Below the pieces are notes generated by a model. That model ran no database searches and was not told the origin of the DNA. It was given only the letters and a program-made list of their open reading frames with translations. Made by a program: the position numbers and the translations under genes. Shown piece by piece: positions 54,861 to 64,000 of a stretch of 64,000 nt of DNA; position 1 is the stretch's first letter; every line of letters starts with the position of its first letter. The stretch is from contig NC_135169.1 in the NCBI RefSeq assembly GCF_041146795.1, positions 8,080,264 to 8,144,263 on the forward strand, written 5' to 3'. This DNA is from Maylandia zebra. Its lineage: Eukaryota > Chordata > Actinopteri > Cichliformes > Cichlidae.

Positions 54861-56224
54861 TGGTTCATCCAAACACAAACCTAACATCGTAGTGTCTGCT
54901 GTACAGTGCAGCGTCCAGATGGACAGGATCAACGTTTGGGGATGAAGATAAATACAGTCGTTACAAAGATGTGAAATTGTTTCTCTGTTTTACAGAAGGT
55001 CCAAGATTCATCCAGATCATTTGTATACTTGAATAAATCAGTTTGTTGGATATTTTCCATCAATCACTGTGAAGTAAACTTCGACCTTGTTGGTGACTGA
55101 ATACTTCTTATTGTACGTCCAGATCAACGAGCCATTAATATTAAACAGTGACTGTTCCAGTAGAGCTGACAGTGAGGAGGACGATGAATCACAAACCTCA
55201 GAAATGTGTTATTAACTGTTGATCCAGTATTTTAATGGCATTGATGAGAACATGTTTATTCAGAGGTGTCTGTATATTTGGTCCATTTGTGCGTCAGTAA
55301 AAACTGTCCTGTTTTCTCTCACAGATACTGGAACATCCTCACAAACTCAGGATGTGGAAGAAGATGAACTTTTCCAGTCACTCGCTGGGATACATCATTC
55401 ATGTTATTCTGGATCCTCAGAAAACATTGATTTATTTTTGTGTTTCACATATTTGTTTGTCCAAATCAAAGATTGATGTTAGTAGAGAAGAAGCCACCAT
55501 GATAAAGCCTGTGTGTGAAAACGAGATCAGTGGATTTGATCAAAATCCCATTTAAGGAGGAATTCTGTCCTCCAGTTTGTTTAAATAAGCTTTGGGATTA
55601 AACAGCATCATCTATGTTTGTGTCTGATGACATGTTTGATCCAGGTCAGCTTGAATATCACAGCTGATGTGTGGAACTCTGACATGTTTAAAGCCTGATT
55701 ATCAGGATGATTCAAACACATCTGTCTAAATAATGAGATTCATGTTTCCACACAAAGTTATAAAGTGCAGCATCGACTGTTTTCTGAATGATTGAGGATC
55801 ATCTGTGACTCTTACAGGATACACTAAGTCAGATAATCTTTGTAAAATGTGTGAATGACTTTTTGAAGTACTGACCAAAATCTGCTGGTTTACAGTATCA
55901 AAGGCTTTATATCAATAAAGAATAAATAGGTGTTTTCACGTCTGTAATCCTTATGATCAATCAGATCCAGAATCAATCTAAGAGGAACAGGAAGTGATGA
56001 ATAACCAGGAAGTGTGGAGTCAGTCTGAAGTCCAGAGCACAGCCTGAGTCCACAGTCCTGAGCAGAGCCACAGTGAGACTGAAGCAGCAGCTCGATGCTC
56101 CTACAGTGGATCTGTGGTTACATGAGCAGATTTCTATGGATCCAGTGTGACTGTGATGAGTCCTGATGAAGTGAACAGAGTGAAGATTTGTGTAGAAGCA
56201 GGAAGTGTGATCAGCTGCACTCAC

Positions 56225-56290
56225 CACTGTTGCTGAGAGGAACCTGATGGACTCCAGTGAATCTTCTTTTAGAGACAAACAGGACTCGAC
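56225..56290 (-). other. Likely 5' UTR exon of the TRIM gene
   Basis: On the minus strand, CAGCAACAGTG is followed by GTGAGTGC, a strong splice donor (intron begins at 56224). Joining to the acceptor before 54655 gives a 1.57-kb 5' intron, a layout common in fish TRIM genes. The upstream limit is unknown. Confidence 0.5.
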
Positions 56291-56314
56291 TGCAGCTCTG
56301 CTGCTGCTCTCTCA

Positions 56315-56328
56315 CACTTTCACTTCTG
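56315..56328 (-). promoter_or_regulatory. IRF-type (PRDI-like) site near the TRIM 5' exon
   Basis: The minus strand reads CAGAAGTGAAAGTG, matching the PRDI element of the mammalian interferon-beta promoter (GAGAAGTGAAAGTG) at 13 of 14 positions. It sits about 100 bases upstream of the 5' UTR donor. This suggests induction by interferon regulatory factors; the effect itself is inferred. Confidence 0.6.
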
Positions 56329-56559
56329 CAAAATGACGTTGGGCTTCTTGTTGTTCAGGTGTTGCTCCGCCTCTTCCTGCCTCTCCCTTTACAGGAATCA
56401 GCCGGTCTGTACTCAGTGACTGTGTGCAGCGGGTGGGAGGAGTGAGGAGTGGTGTGTGGGTTCACACAGTAATGACGGCCTCAGGTGATCAGGAGAAACT
56501 CACCTGGATTTCCTTTTTCCACAGCAGACTGAGAGCTTCAGGTGGACCCTGAAGGAGGT

Positions 56560-56820
56560 CTCAGACACAGGTGGTAAAAGTACACAGTGTGTACTGAAGT
56601 AGAAGTACTACTGTTAAAAATACTCCAAGTACTAATTCAACTTCTTTACTGAAGTAAAAGTAAAAAGTAGTGGCTGTGAAATGAGAGTAAAAAGAGCTGA
56701 TTGAAGAACATTTCTAACACGTGTTTATACAAAGCTAACTGAACCATGTGCTGCATCAACGTGATAATAAAATAATATTATTCACTTTGTTTCTAATAAA
56801 TATTCCCAGCTTGAATCAGA
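56560..56820. repeat. Dispersed repeat rich in GTAAAAGTACACA words
   Basis: GGTGGTAAAAGTACACAGTG and AAGTAGAAGTACTACTG followed by CTTTACTGAAGTAAAAGTAAAAAG form a common fish repeat, probably a hAT MITE. Ends were not fixed. Confidence 0.5.
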
Positions 56821-58252
56821 CAAGTTGAACATGAGCAGAGAAAAAGAAGCAAATCCAAATATTCCTGTGTTCAGTTTTCTCCATTTACAGGCCGACTGTG
56901 CCTCTAAACAGGAACATGAGCAGGAAGAGGCTGAAGTGGATTCAGCAGGTGGAGGATGCCTAACATCAGCTGGAAAGATTTACTGTGACGTTTGTTTGCT
57001 GTTTTCGCCTCGTGCACGAGAACATCACCAAATAAACTCCAGACAGTTTTTAATATTTCACTGTTCAAGAGCAAAAAGACTGACGGACTGTGTTTAAGGC
57101 CACCTCACAAATGTCACACATGAAATATTCAGTGTTTATTTGCTGGTTTGTTGGCAGCAGCTCCTTAAAGTCTGTCACACATCTGTTTGACCGTCTCCAG
57201 TTAATCTGAGACACCAGTTAATCTGCAACAGCAGCATCAGGCAGCTCAGCTGATCTCTGGTGTGTAGCTGCTGTGCTGCGCTCCCATTCCTCAGTGAAAG
57301 CAACAGCAGAACAAAAACTCTCTCGATCCACATGTTTGAAAAGAAAGCTTTTAAACAGATGAACACACTCAGTAAAGGACAAAGAAATAAGTAAGAAACA
57401 ATTAGAGTAAAGAGTAAAAGCAGGAGCAACTGAAACAGGCTGCATGCTAGCTGCTGCATGCTAGCTGCCGCATGCTAGCTGATGCATGAGCACTAGAACT
57501 GTTCAACTTCATTGTTATGATTTTAGCACCGAGTTACATGAAATCCTGCATCAAAAAGAACAACACAGCGATCACAGACATGTTTCTGCCAACAAACCAA
57601 CATTAACCCAGAAAAGCCTCTAAAACAACCTGCTGTGGTTTGGAGTAGATTCCTGAATTTACCAGGTGCACCTGAAGGCAGCACAATTTAAACCGTAAAT
57701 AATGATGTAGGTGCGCAAATCCTTTTCAAGCGTCACAGCATCAAATGAGCCGGCTTACGTTTGTTGCACTTCTACACCAAGTTTTACGCTCGCGTTTCTT
57801 CGTTGCTGATTTTTGTTCCACAAACCAAAAGAAAAAAAATTCAACCTTTAATATATTTTCATGTGTGTTTCAAGCACTGTGACATATCACACACACACAT
57901 GCTGAGTGTGTCACTGATAAAGCTGTGACACAGCAGCTCACTCAGTCCAGTCCAGGTAACAGACTCACCTGTTAGCAGCAGCTCTGCCCTCACAGAGCTC
58001 AGCTGCTTATTTCAGTCAGCAGGAAACATTAATATTATGGACTACAGCCGTCTGTCAGGGCCGTTCAAGGACACAACGTCACACACAGGTTTAAACTGTT
58101 AGACTCATGAATACCCACAACGTTCGATGCACATTTATCTTTAACAGGAGCAAACGGCCTGATCAGATAATATAAGAACTCATAAAAGCTCATTTATGTA
58201 AATCTCTGCTTGGACCAGTGAAACAGTCTCACACTGATTAAACACCATCACT
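56821..58252. other. Spacer between TRIM upstream region and hAT element
   Basis: No supported gene. Contains the 14-bp tandem repeat listed below and small frames without domains. Confidence 0.4.
57441..57490. repeat. 14-bp tandem repeat, about 3.5 copies
   Basis: Unit TGCATGCTAGCTGC repeats with few changes; the core GCATGC and GCTAGC are palindromes. Confidence 0.85.
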
Positions 58253-58260
58253 ACTTCAGT

Positions 58261-61200
58261 CAGTGGCGTGCACAGACATTTTGGGGGGCAAGTGCTCCAG
58301 GGGGGAAAAAGGGCACTTTTTGCATATGTGGAAAACCTTTTCTTTTTATAATAAAAAAATCGCACAGGTTAAATGCAATTTGACTTTTATTTCAAAACAT
58401 TCTCTAAAAATCAAAAATCACACCACAAAAAGATAAAATCTGTATCCAACTCTAAACTATATACATACATATTCTCAAGTGTCCATTAAATGGAGTGTAC
58501 TGCTCTAAAGAAGCATCCTTCTTGGTGCCATGTCTTTGTAGATGTTGATGACCTCGTTGTAATTGATCTCCACATCTTTCTCAATGGCCAACAAGAGGAG
58601 ATCAGACAACCTTTCTTCTCCACACAAACTTCTTAGTTTATTTTTGACTATTTCTAGCTTTGAAAAGGATCTTTCAACTGTCGCAGTTGTCACTGGTAGT
58701 GTTGCGTAGATCTGAATCATTTTGACAAAGGCAGGAAAGATCAGCTGGCCATTGTTTTCCCTCAGTATCAGAAATATTTCTCTGAGGTCTTTTGAACTAA
58801 AGCTGGAGTGGAAGACCTTTAATTCTGTTTTGAGCTGGTCCTCATCTTCTCCATAGAATTCACAGAGGATGTGGACAGCTTCAATGGCTTCTGGGTTTGG
58901 TGGGCCTACCCAGTTAGCATGCACAGTTAAGGGCTGGAAGGACTGAATGATTCTGGCCGTTGGGCTTCTAGTATTGTCCCCTTTGAACCTCCTGTTCAGT
59001 TCCCCAGTCATGATGTCCAGAAAGGTGAAATATACACCACTCCTGAAATATGCCTCCACTGACTCAAACTGAGCACCTACTTGAGACACTGTGGTGCTGT
59101 GTTGGAAACGCACTGGAACTTTCCGCTTTCTCTCCTGACCAGGCACCACGGTAGGTACTGGAATGTTGAAACTCTCTGCCTTCTCTGATGCACATCTAAA
59201 TATCTCTCCAAATTTCTCCTCAGACCTCATGGTTTGCAATGTGTGAAGCACACCATCAATTACCTTGTAGGCAGTGGAATGGTCCAACCCTTCTTCCTGC
59301 AGAGAATCTGATGCCAAAGCAGTGACTTCGAATACTGGTGTGGTGATTTCCATGCAGAGAATGAACATAAAATTAATGGCATTTCTGTACATCTGAGCAT
59401 CACCTTGGGCCAGGTTAGGTGGGTCACTGTCACTGATGTCATCAAGGAGCATCAAAATGGCTTTCAAATTTCTCTGAAGTGCCTTCAGTGCTTTTTCCCT
59501 GCAAGCCCATCGAGTATCTGACAGCTGCTGGAGCTCCATAACACGTTGTCCAGGAAAGAGAGACTCCTGAAATTTGACCAAGGCAGCATGACGCTTTGGG
59601 GAGCCTGAGCAAAAGGCATACAATTTCTCCACCAAGTTGAAAAATGTCACAAAATACTTGCTGGACTTTGATGCCTCCACTAGTACCAAATTGAGGCAAT
59701 GGGCTTTGCAGTGCACATAGAGGGCCTTCTCATTGTGTGCACGGATTCTAGCTTGGAGACCTTTATACATGCCACTCATGTTGGCTGCTCCATCATAGCC
59801 TTGACCATACATGTTCTTCATCTCTAGGCCATTCTTTTGCAGAAGCAAGAACACTGTATTCTCCAGCTCCTGGCCTGTAGTTGTATCAACATTGCACACT
59901 TCGATGAATCTCTCCTTTATTTGCATATGATGAAAATATCGCACAACAAATGACACTTGCTCTTTGTGTGAAACATCAGAGGTTTCATCAAGTAGAATGG
60001 AATACATTTCAGCCTCTTTTATTTCACGTTGTATCTCCTTCCTGATGTAAGTTCCTAGTGCTGCAATGATGTCATTTTGACTTCTGTTGGAAAGCAGTGA
60101 CACCTGGGGCCTTGTCTTGGTGGCTTTAACTGTGGCAATTTTTTCCAAATGCATTTTCAGCACACTATCGTAGCGGGAAAATACATTGACTAATTCACGA
60201 AAATTGCCACGGTTATCACTGGACTCACTCTCATCATGACCTCGGAATGCTTGTCCCTGACGTGCAAGATACACTGTTAGGTCAATTAATCTTGTCAGGA
60301 TTTCTTTGTTTGTCTGTCTCTCTCGCTCTCTAACTTCCACCCCTTTTACGTCTGAAACATCAAATGCAGACTGAAGGGCCTTTTTCTGGAAATTGATCCA
60401 TCTAACCATGCTTGTCATGTGCATCTCTGCGCTGGAGTGTTGTTTGATTTTTTCAAGAGCAGTACTCCACTTTCTGATGCCATCAGTTGTCCAGGCTGTT
60501 CTGCTTTTATATTTTTCATCCGAGAGGAAAAGCCGACAACTAAAACAATGCATTGAATTAGCAGTGGGTGAGTATTCCAGCCACACATTAGCAGAAAACA
60601 CTGTTTCTGGAATGATCTCCCCTCAGTTTTTGGGTAAGGTATATCATGGGCTGACATGGGCCCACATTGCAGCACATTGAAACGTATCTGTCATTGCGCT
60701 TTATTTTAAATGTATGGATGTGTGTTGGATCTGTTGGGTATTGTAAAGCTGCTAACTTTGACATTATGTGATCGATCTGTTCTTCCTCATTGTGGTCTTC
60801 AGAGAGCACTACATCAGTGTCTGTAGGCCTAACTGAACCTGTTGCTGCATTGGTCGCGGCTTCATCTGTTTCTATATCTCCCTCTTCTGCTATGCTGGTA
60901 GATGGCATAGAGCTGCTTCCCTGCTGTGACTGACTACAATGGAACAATAATAATAATAATAGTATTATTATTTATCATAATAATAAGCTTAAACAGATAG
61001 TTTTAATAATAACCCATACTGCAAGTCTTGTAACATAGAAATAACTTTCGTAGGTACAAAATAATAGTTAGCTCAATGCCTGCTGATTAAGTTCATTAAA
61101 AACTAAGTGTGAACAGCTTTTAAGATTTTCCAATAGAATTAACTGCAAGGAGCAGGTTACATTAAAACATTAAAATAGAACCTGACTCTGCCCTTGACTC

Positions 61201-62601
61201 TGACCTTTCATCTTCATTTTCCTTTGCTTTCATCCAGGAGAGCAGAGAACTGCTTCCCTGGGCTGCCTGTTGTAGATCCCTTTCTTTCTCCTTTCTCAGC
61301 CTCTCTTTCCTAGGCATTATGCTTGCTGAAATTAGTAAATAAATAGACCAAAATGTATGAGAACGAATAAGACTGACTGTGGTCATTACAAGAACAGGGC
61401 AGAATGGTCGTTTTCACAGGCAATTGGGAACTGCCTATTTTTTCTTTAGCAAATTAATGTGTTAATGTTGCCAATATGTTACACCAAAAAAAATTAACAT
61501 GTCTAACCAGTGCTTCTCAAAACTTTTAACATGCACCACCCCCAACACCGTACCCTTCAAACTACCAATAACAACGTCACTGTTCTGTCACAATCAGGTC
61601 ACAACACAGTGCGTAAATGTCTGCGAGCATCGCTGAGTCAGTAACAACCAGTTAGGCTAAAGACTGCATCTTTAGACAGTTGGACGGTGTTCTAACTTTC
61701 TCACAGGAGACACCTACTAAAGACAGTCAAAGACATTAATTTCAATCTTACCAAAGTAGGACAGTAGTTGACGTTAGTTATGGAAAGGCTAATCCACAAA
61801 AATGGAGAAACGTCCATAATTCTATTATTCATAATCATGTCAAGGTTTTAGGTTTTTCTGCAGTTCCATCTCTAAAAAGTGTGATGTCTTCCCGTCACTG
61901 ACTTCAGTTTGAAAACTTTGTATTTATTCACAGATTTCCGTGAGATCATCCTAAAATTTGTAACGAAAAATGGGCTCAAAAGAGCCCTCTGCCTAACGGC
62001 ATGTAGCCTATAGCATAATATTTTCAATAGTGTATGCAAAAAGGTCAGAATTGATGGAGAGTGGGGTTGCCTAAATGGTTTAGGTTACATTTTAAATGTG
62101 TCGTTTTTTTGTTTATCCATATGGATGGATGGAGGGGGCAAGCTGGCAAAGTTTGTCATGTGCAGTTTCTGACAGGCTACTTCACAACAAAACAATTGCA
62201 GGTTGGTCTTAGAGGGCAAACAGAATAATTTCACTCGATTCATGGGTTACCTGACTGGTTGGGAAGGGAAAGAGCTGCCGTGTTGTCCGCCGTGGCTCCC
62301 AGTCGCTATAGTTAGCCTACTATGCCTACTCCAAGTAGTCCTGTGTCATGCCGCTGCTACACGCCTCACAACAAATGAACTGCAAGCGTGTTCACGTGAC
62401 ACGGTGACAGTGAAAAAGCGACAGGGTTCGGGTGTCTTTGAAGAAGGGGCACAAATCAAGCCATTATTTTCACACCTTTTTAAATCGCGCAGCTTTAAAA
62501 AAAAAAAAAAAATCACGTCTTTCAAAAGGGCACTTTTTTGGACTGAGGGCAAAAGGGCAAGTGCTTCAGCACCACCTCGTCTCTATCTGTGCACGCCAGT
62601 G
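58261..62601 (-). mobile_element. Complete hAT transposon, 4.34 kb
   Basis: The tips CAGTGGCGTGCACAGA and TCTGTGCACGCCAGTG are inverted complements with one mismatch, and a perfect 8-bp duplication ACTTCAGT flanks the element (58253-58260 and 62602-62609). Internally GGGCAAGTGCT on the left is mirrored on the right. It carries a large transposase gene on the minus strand with an upstream exon set. Perfect flanks and long open frames indicate a fairly recent insertion. Confidence 0.93.
58505..61313 (-). pseudogene. hAT transposase (ZMYM1-like), one frameshift
   Basis: The main open frame (58505-60601) holds about 698 codons of a hAT transposase: TTF-type zinc-finger remainder (WLEYSPTANSMHCFSC), RNase-H-like core with SILLDETSDVSHKEQVS (first Asp) and GYDGAANMSG (second Asp), DTRWACR, and the C-terminal dimerisation region (VTTATVERSFSKLEIVKNK). 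Upstream, a frame at 60588-60935 (MPSTSIAEEG to CCNVGPCQPMIYL) must join it, but a one-base shift in the CCCC run at 60619-60622 separates them. A further small exon at about 61180-61313 (MPRKERLRKEKERDLQ) probably gives the start, after an intron. Whether the shift is real or a sequencing error is open. With it the enzyme would be truncated. Confidence 0.85.
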
Positions 62602-62799
62602 ACTTCAGTAATGACAGAGGGGCGTAGGCGTGCTCGTGGGACAGCTTCCTCCAGCTGTGGAAACCAGATGTGGAAGCAGACTCCCTGATGTTGCAGTCCA
62701 ACACCAGTGTGAGCAGAGAGGACTCAGCTGCTGGGCGGAGCTTATCTTCCTGTCCTGTTCAAATCCAGCATGAAACTCTTCTTATGTTCCCTCTTCAGT

Positions 62800-63095
62800 C
62801 TGATCCTGTCTAACAAACATCACTGTTCACCTCCTCCTCCCTCTGTGACTCCTTCATGTCCACTTTACTCCTCAGTAAGTCTCCACAGCTCCAAACCAGC
62901 TCTGCATTCAGAGTTAGTCCACGTTCTCACCTCCATCTTCAACCTTTCCTCAGCCAGGGTACAGAAAAGCCACCTGCCTAACAAACTACAGACCAGTTGC
63001 ACTCACTCCAAAGTGCTTTGAGAGAGTGGTGCTGGTCTACATCCAGACTAACATCCCAGACACTCTGGATCCCCTGCAATCTCCAAATATTTTTT
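62800..63095 (+). repeat. CR1/Rex-like LINE polymerase fragment
   Basis: With frame changes, the plus strand reads LTNYRPVALTPKCFERVVLV, then TNIPDTLDPLQ, the first conserved block of a fish LINE reverse transcriptase. It is truncated on both sides. Confidence 0.7.
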
Positions 63096-63580
63096 TATCT
63101 CCAAACTGACTCTGAACCATCATCTCTGTTAAAGACTTTTCCTCTGAAGGATGAATGAAGTCACACTAACTGTGCTCACTGATTTTAAAAAGAGCACATC
63201 TGTGTTTAGAGAGAATCAAAAGTATCAGTTTCTACAGAACAAAACATCAAACAGAGATGAACCTTCTCAGCAGCTCCCACTGTGGAAGTTACTCAGACTG
63301 AAGAAGGTGTGTGTCCTTCATCACTACACTGAACCATCGTCATCATCATCTGTCCCTGAAGTGCGAGTCCTCACATCAGAGTAGATAACATCTGGATCAT
63401 CAGGACTTTTAGCTGGAAAACACACACACAGGATCATTTACCTGAGAAACTGTGTGTGTGTTATGAGAGCACACGCAGCTCTCCTATTGGCTCTCTGTCT
63501 GATGGTGACATCACTGTTCACATGTACAGGAGAGGAGGAGTGGAGCGCTCCTGAACAAAGAAACACACCAACACATTCAC
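63096..63580. other. Spacer, no gene seen
   Basis: A plus-strand frame at 63151-63384 has no recognised domain. Nothing further is supported. Confidence 0.35.
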
Positions 63581-63589
63581 AGGGTTTCA

Positions 63590-63720
63590 GAGTGGTGCTG
63601 AAGATCTAGTTCCTGCATTTATTACTTCCAGGCTGGACGACTGTAATTCATTATTATCAGGACGTCCTAAAAACTCGCTGAAAAGCCTTCAGCTGATCCA
63701 GAGAGAGTTTGTTTCACACT
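63590..63720 (+). repeat. L2-like LINE 3' coding fragment
   Basis: CTTCCAGGCTGGACGACTGT followed by AATTCATTATTATCAGGACG is the usual RLDYCNSLLSG-encoding block near the end of fish L2-type ORF2. Short remnant. Confidence 0.65.
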
Positions 63721-63749
63721 GGTTCCTGTTCTACCCGCTCTACTGTGGC

Positions 63750-63932
63750 GTCAGCTCCCAGTCTGCAGTCAGGAGACCTAGCTTTGACATCATGCTTTAA
63801 ACTCTGAAAGATTTCATTCTGTTTCCTCCAGAGAACTCCCCAAACCAGCAGAACAAGAGGAACCACCGAAACCAGACCTGCTACAACCAGCACGAGGGTG
63901 GAGGAGGAGGGAGGAGCGGAGGAGTCTGTTAC
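63750..63932 (-). CDS. Transmembrane exon of an unidentified receptor (partial gene)
   Basis: After a splice-acceptor-like TGTAACAG, the minus strand reads a serine-rich stalk (SSAPPSSS), a hydrophobic helix (TLVLVVAGLVSVVPLVLLVW) and a basic stop-transfer and tail (RKQNEIFQSLKHDVKAR). This is the layout of the membrane exon of a type I receptor, such as an Ig-superfamily or Fc-receptor-like protein. The ligand-binding exons would lie beyond the window's right edge. The 3' end of the exon is uncertain, since the frame stays open into the LINE fragment. Family not determined. Confidence 0.45.
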
Positions 63933-64000
63933 AGGCCAAACAAGAGCAGGAGAGTTCACAGGATTAGAGGAGGTGCAGGTGTGGAGATGAGGAGGAGGAT

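Noticed and set aside
62203-62688. 161-codon plus-strand frame at the right end of the hAT element
   Set aside because: It crosses the element boundary and contains a lysine run from a poly-A stretch; not a gene.
1-64000. CRISPR arrays, operons, bacterial promoters, tRNA or rRNA genes
   Set aside because: The sequence is vertebrate nuclear DNA; no regularly spaced repeats and no tRNA or rRNA cloverleaf or conserved core were seen.

Overview
The window is vertebrate nuclear DNA from a ray-finned fish, most likely a percomorph and possibly a cichlid. The evidence is GT-AG introns, a teleost-type MHC class II A/B gene pair in which the beta-2 domain exon is split by an extra intron, a TRIM gene of the fish B30.2 type, and a dense load of fish transposon families. 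The species guess is inference; nothing here proves it.

Layout. 1-6.1 kb: a broken L1/Tx1-like LINE (ORF2 endonuclease, reverse transcriptase, long GC-rich 3' tail) split by a 303-bp repeat. 6.1-7.4 kb (-): a four-exon secreted protein with two C-type lectin domains. 9.3-13.8 kb (-): a complete six-exon MHC class II beta gene (251 aa) with intron 2 swollen by a LINE fragment and a hAT element. 15.1-21.7 kb (-): a complete four-exon MHC class II alpha gene (239 aa) with intron 3 swollen to 5.4 kb by LINE fragments. 22-26.7 kb: degenerate retroelement debris. 26.7-29.3 kb: a nearly full-length Tigger/pogo transposon. 30.0-32.3 kb (+): an intact eight-exon gene for a 504-aa SET-domain protein of KMT5A-like type with an unrecognised N-terminal half. 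32.9-33.8 kb: LINE debris. 34.6-49.5 kb (+): the whole CTC1 gene (telomere CST complex), 25 coding exons giving 1,224 aa, with a young Ty3/gypsy element antisense in intron 16. 50.8-51.2 kb: a solo LTR. 53.0-56.3 kb (-): an intronless-CDS TRIM E3 ligase with a separate 5' UTR exon and an IRF-type motif. 58.3-62.6 kb: a complete hAT element with a 698-aa transposase ORF. 62.8-64 kb: LINE fragments and one membrane-spanning exon (-) of an unidentified receptor.

Functional links. The class II alpha and beta chains pair to present peptides, and both genes have an X-box-like RFX/CREB motif at the expected place; the alpha gene also has a Y box. The lectin, TRIM and receptor-like exon fit an immune neighbourhood, while CTC1 is a housekeeping telomere gene. 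The least explained protein is the SET-domain gene. The other main observations are (TG)n tracts abutting eight CTC1 splice acceptors, CTCF-like motifs in the class II beta intron, and several transposons with exact target-site duplications.

All exon chains below were joined by hand from splice sites and reading-frame continuity; no alignment, transcript or database search was available.
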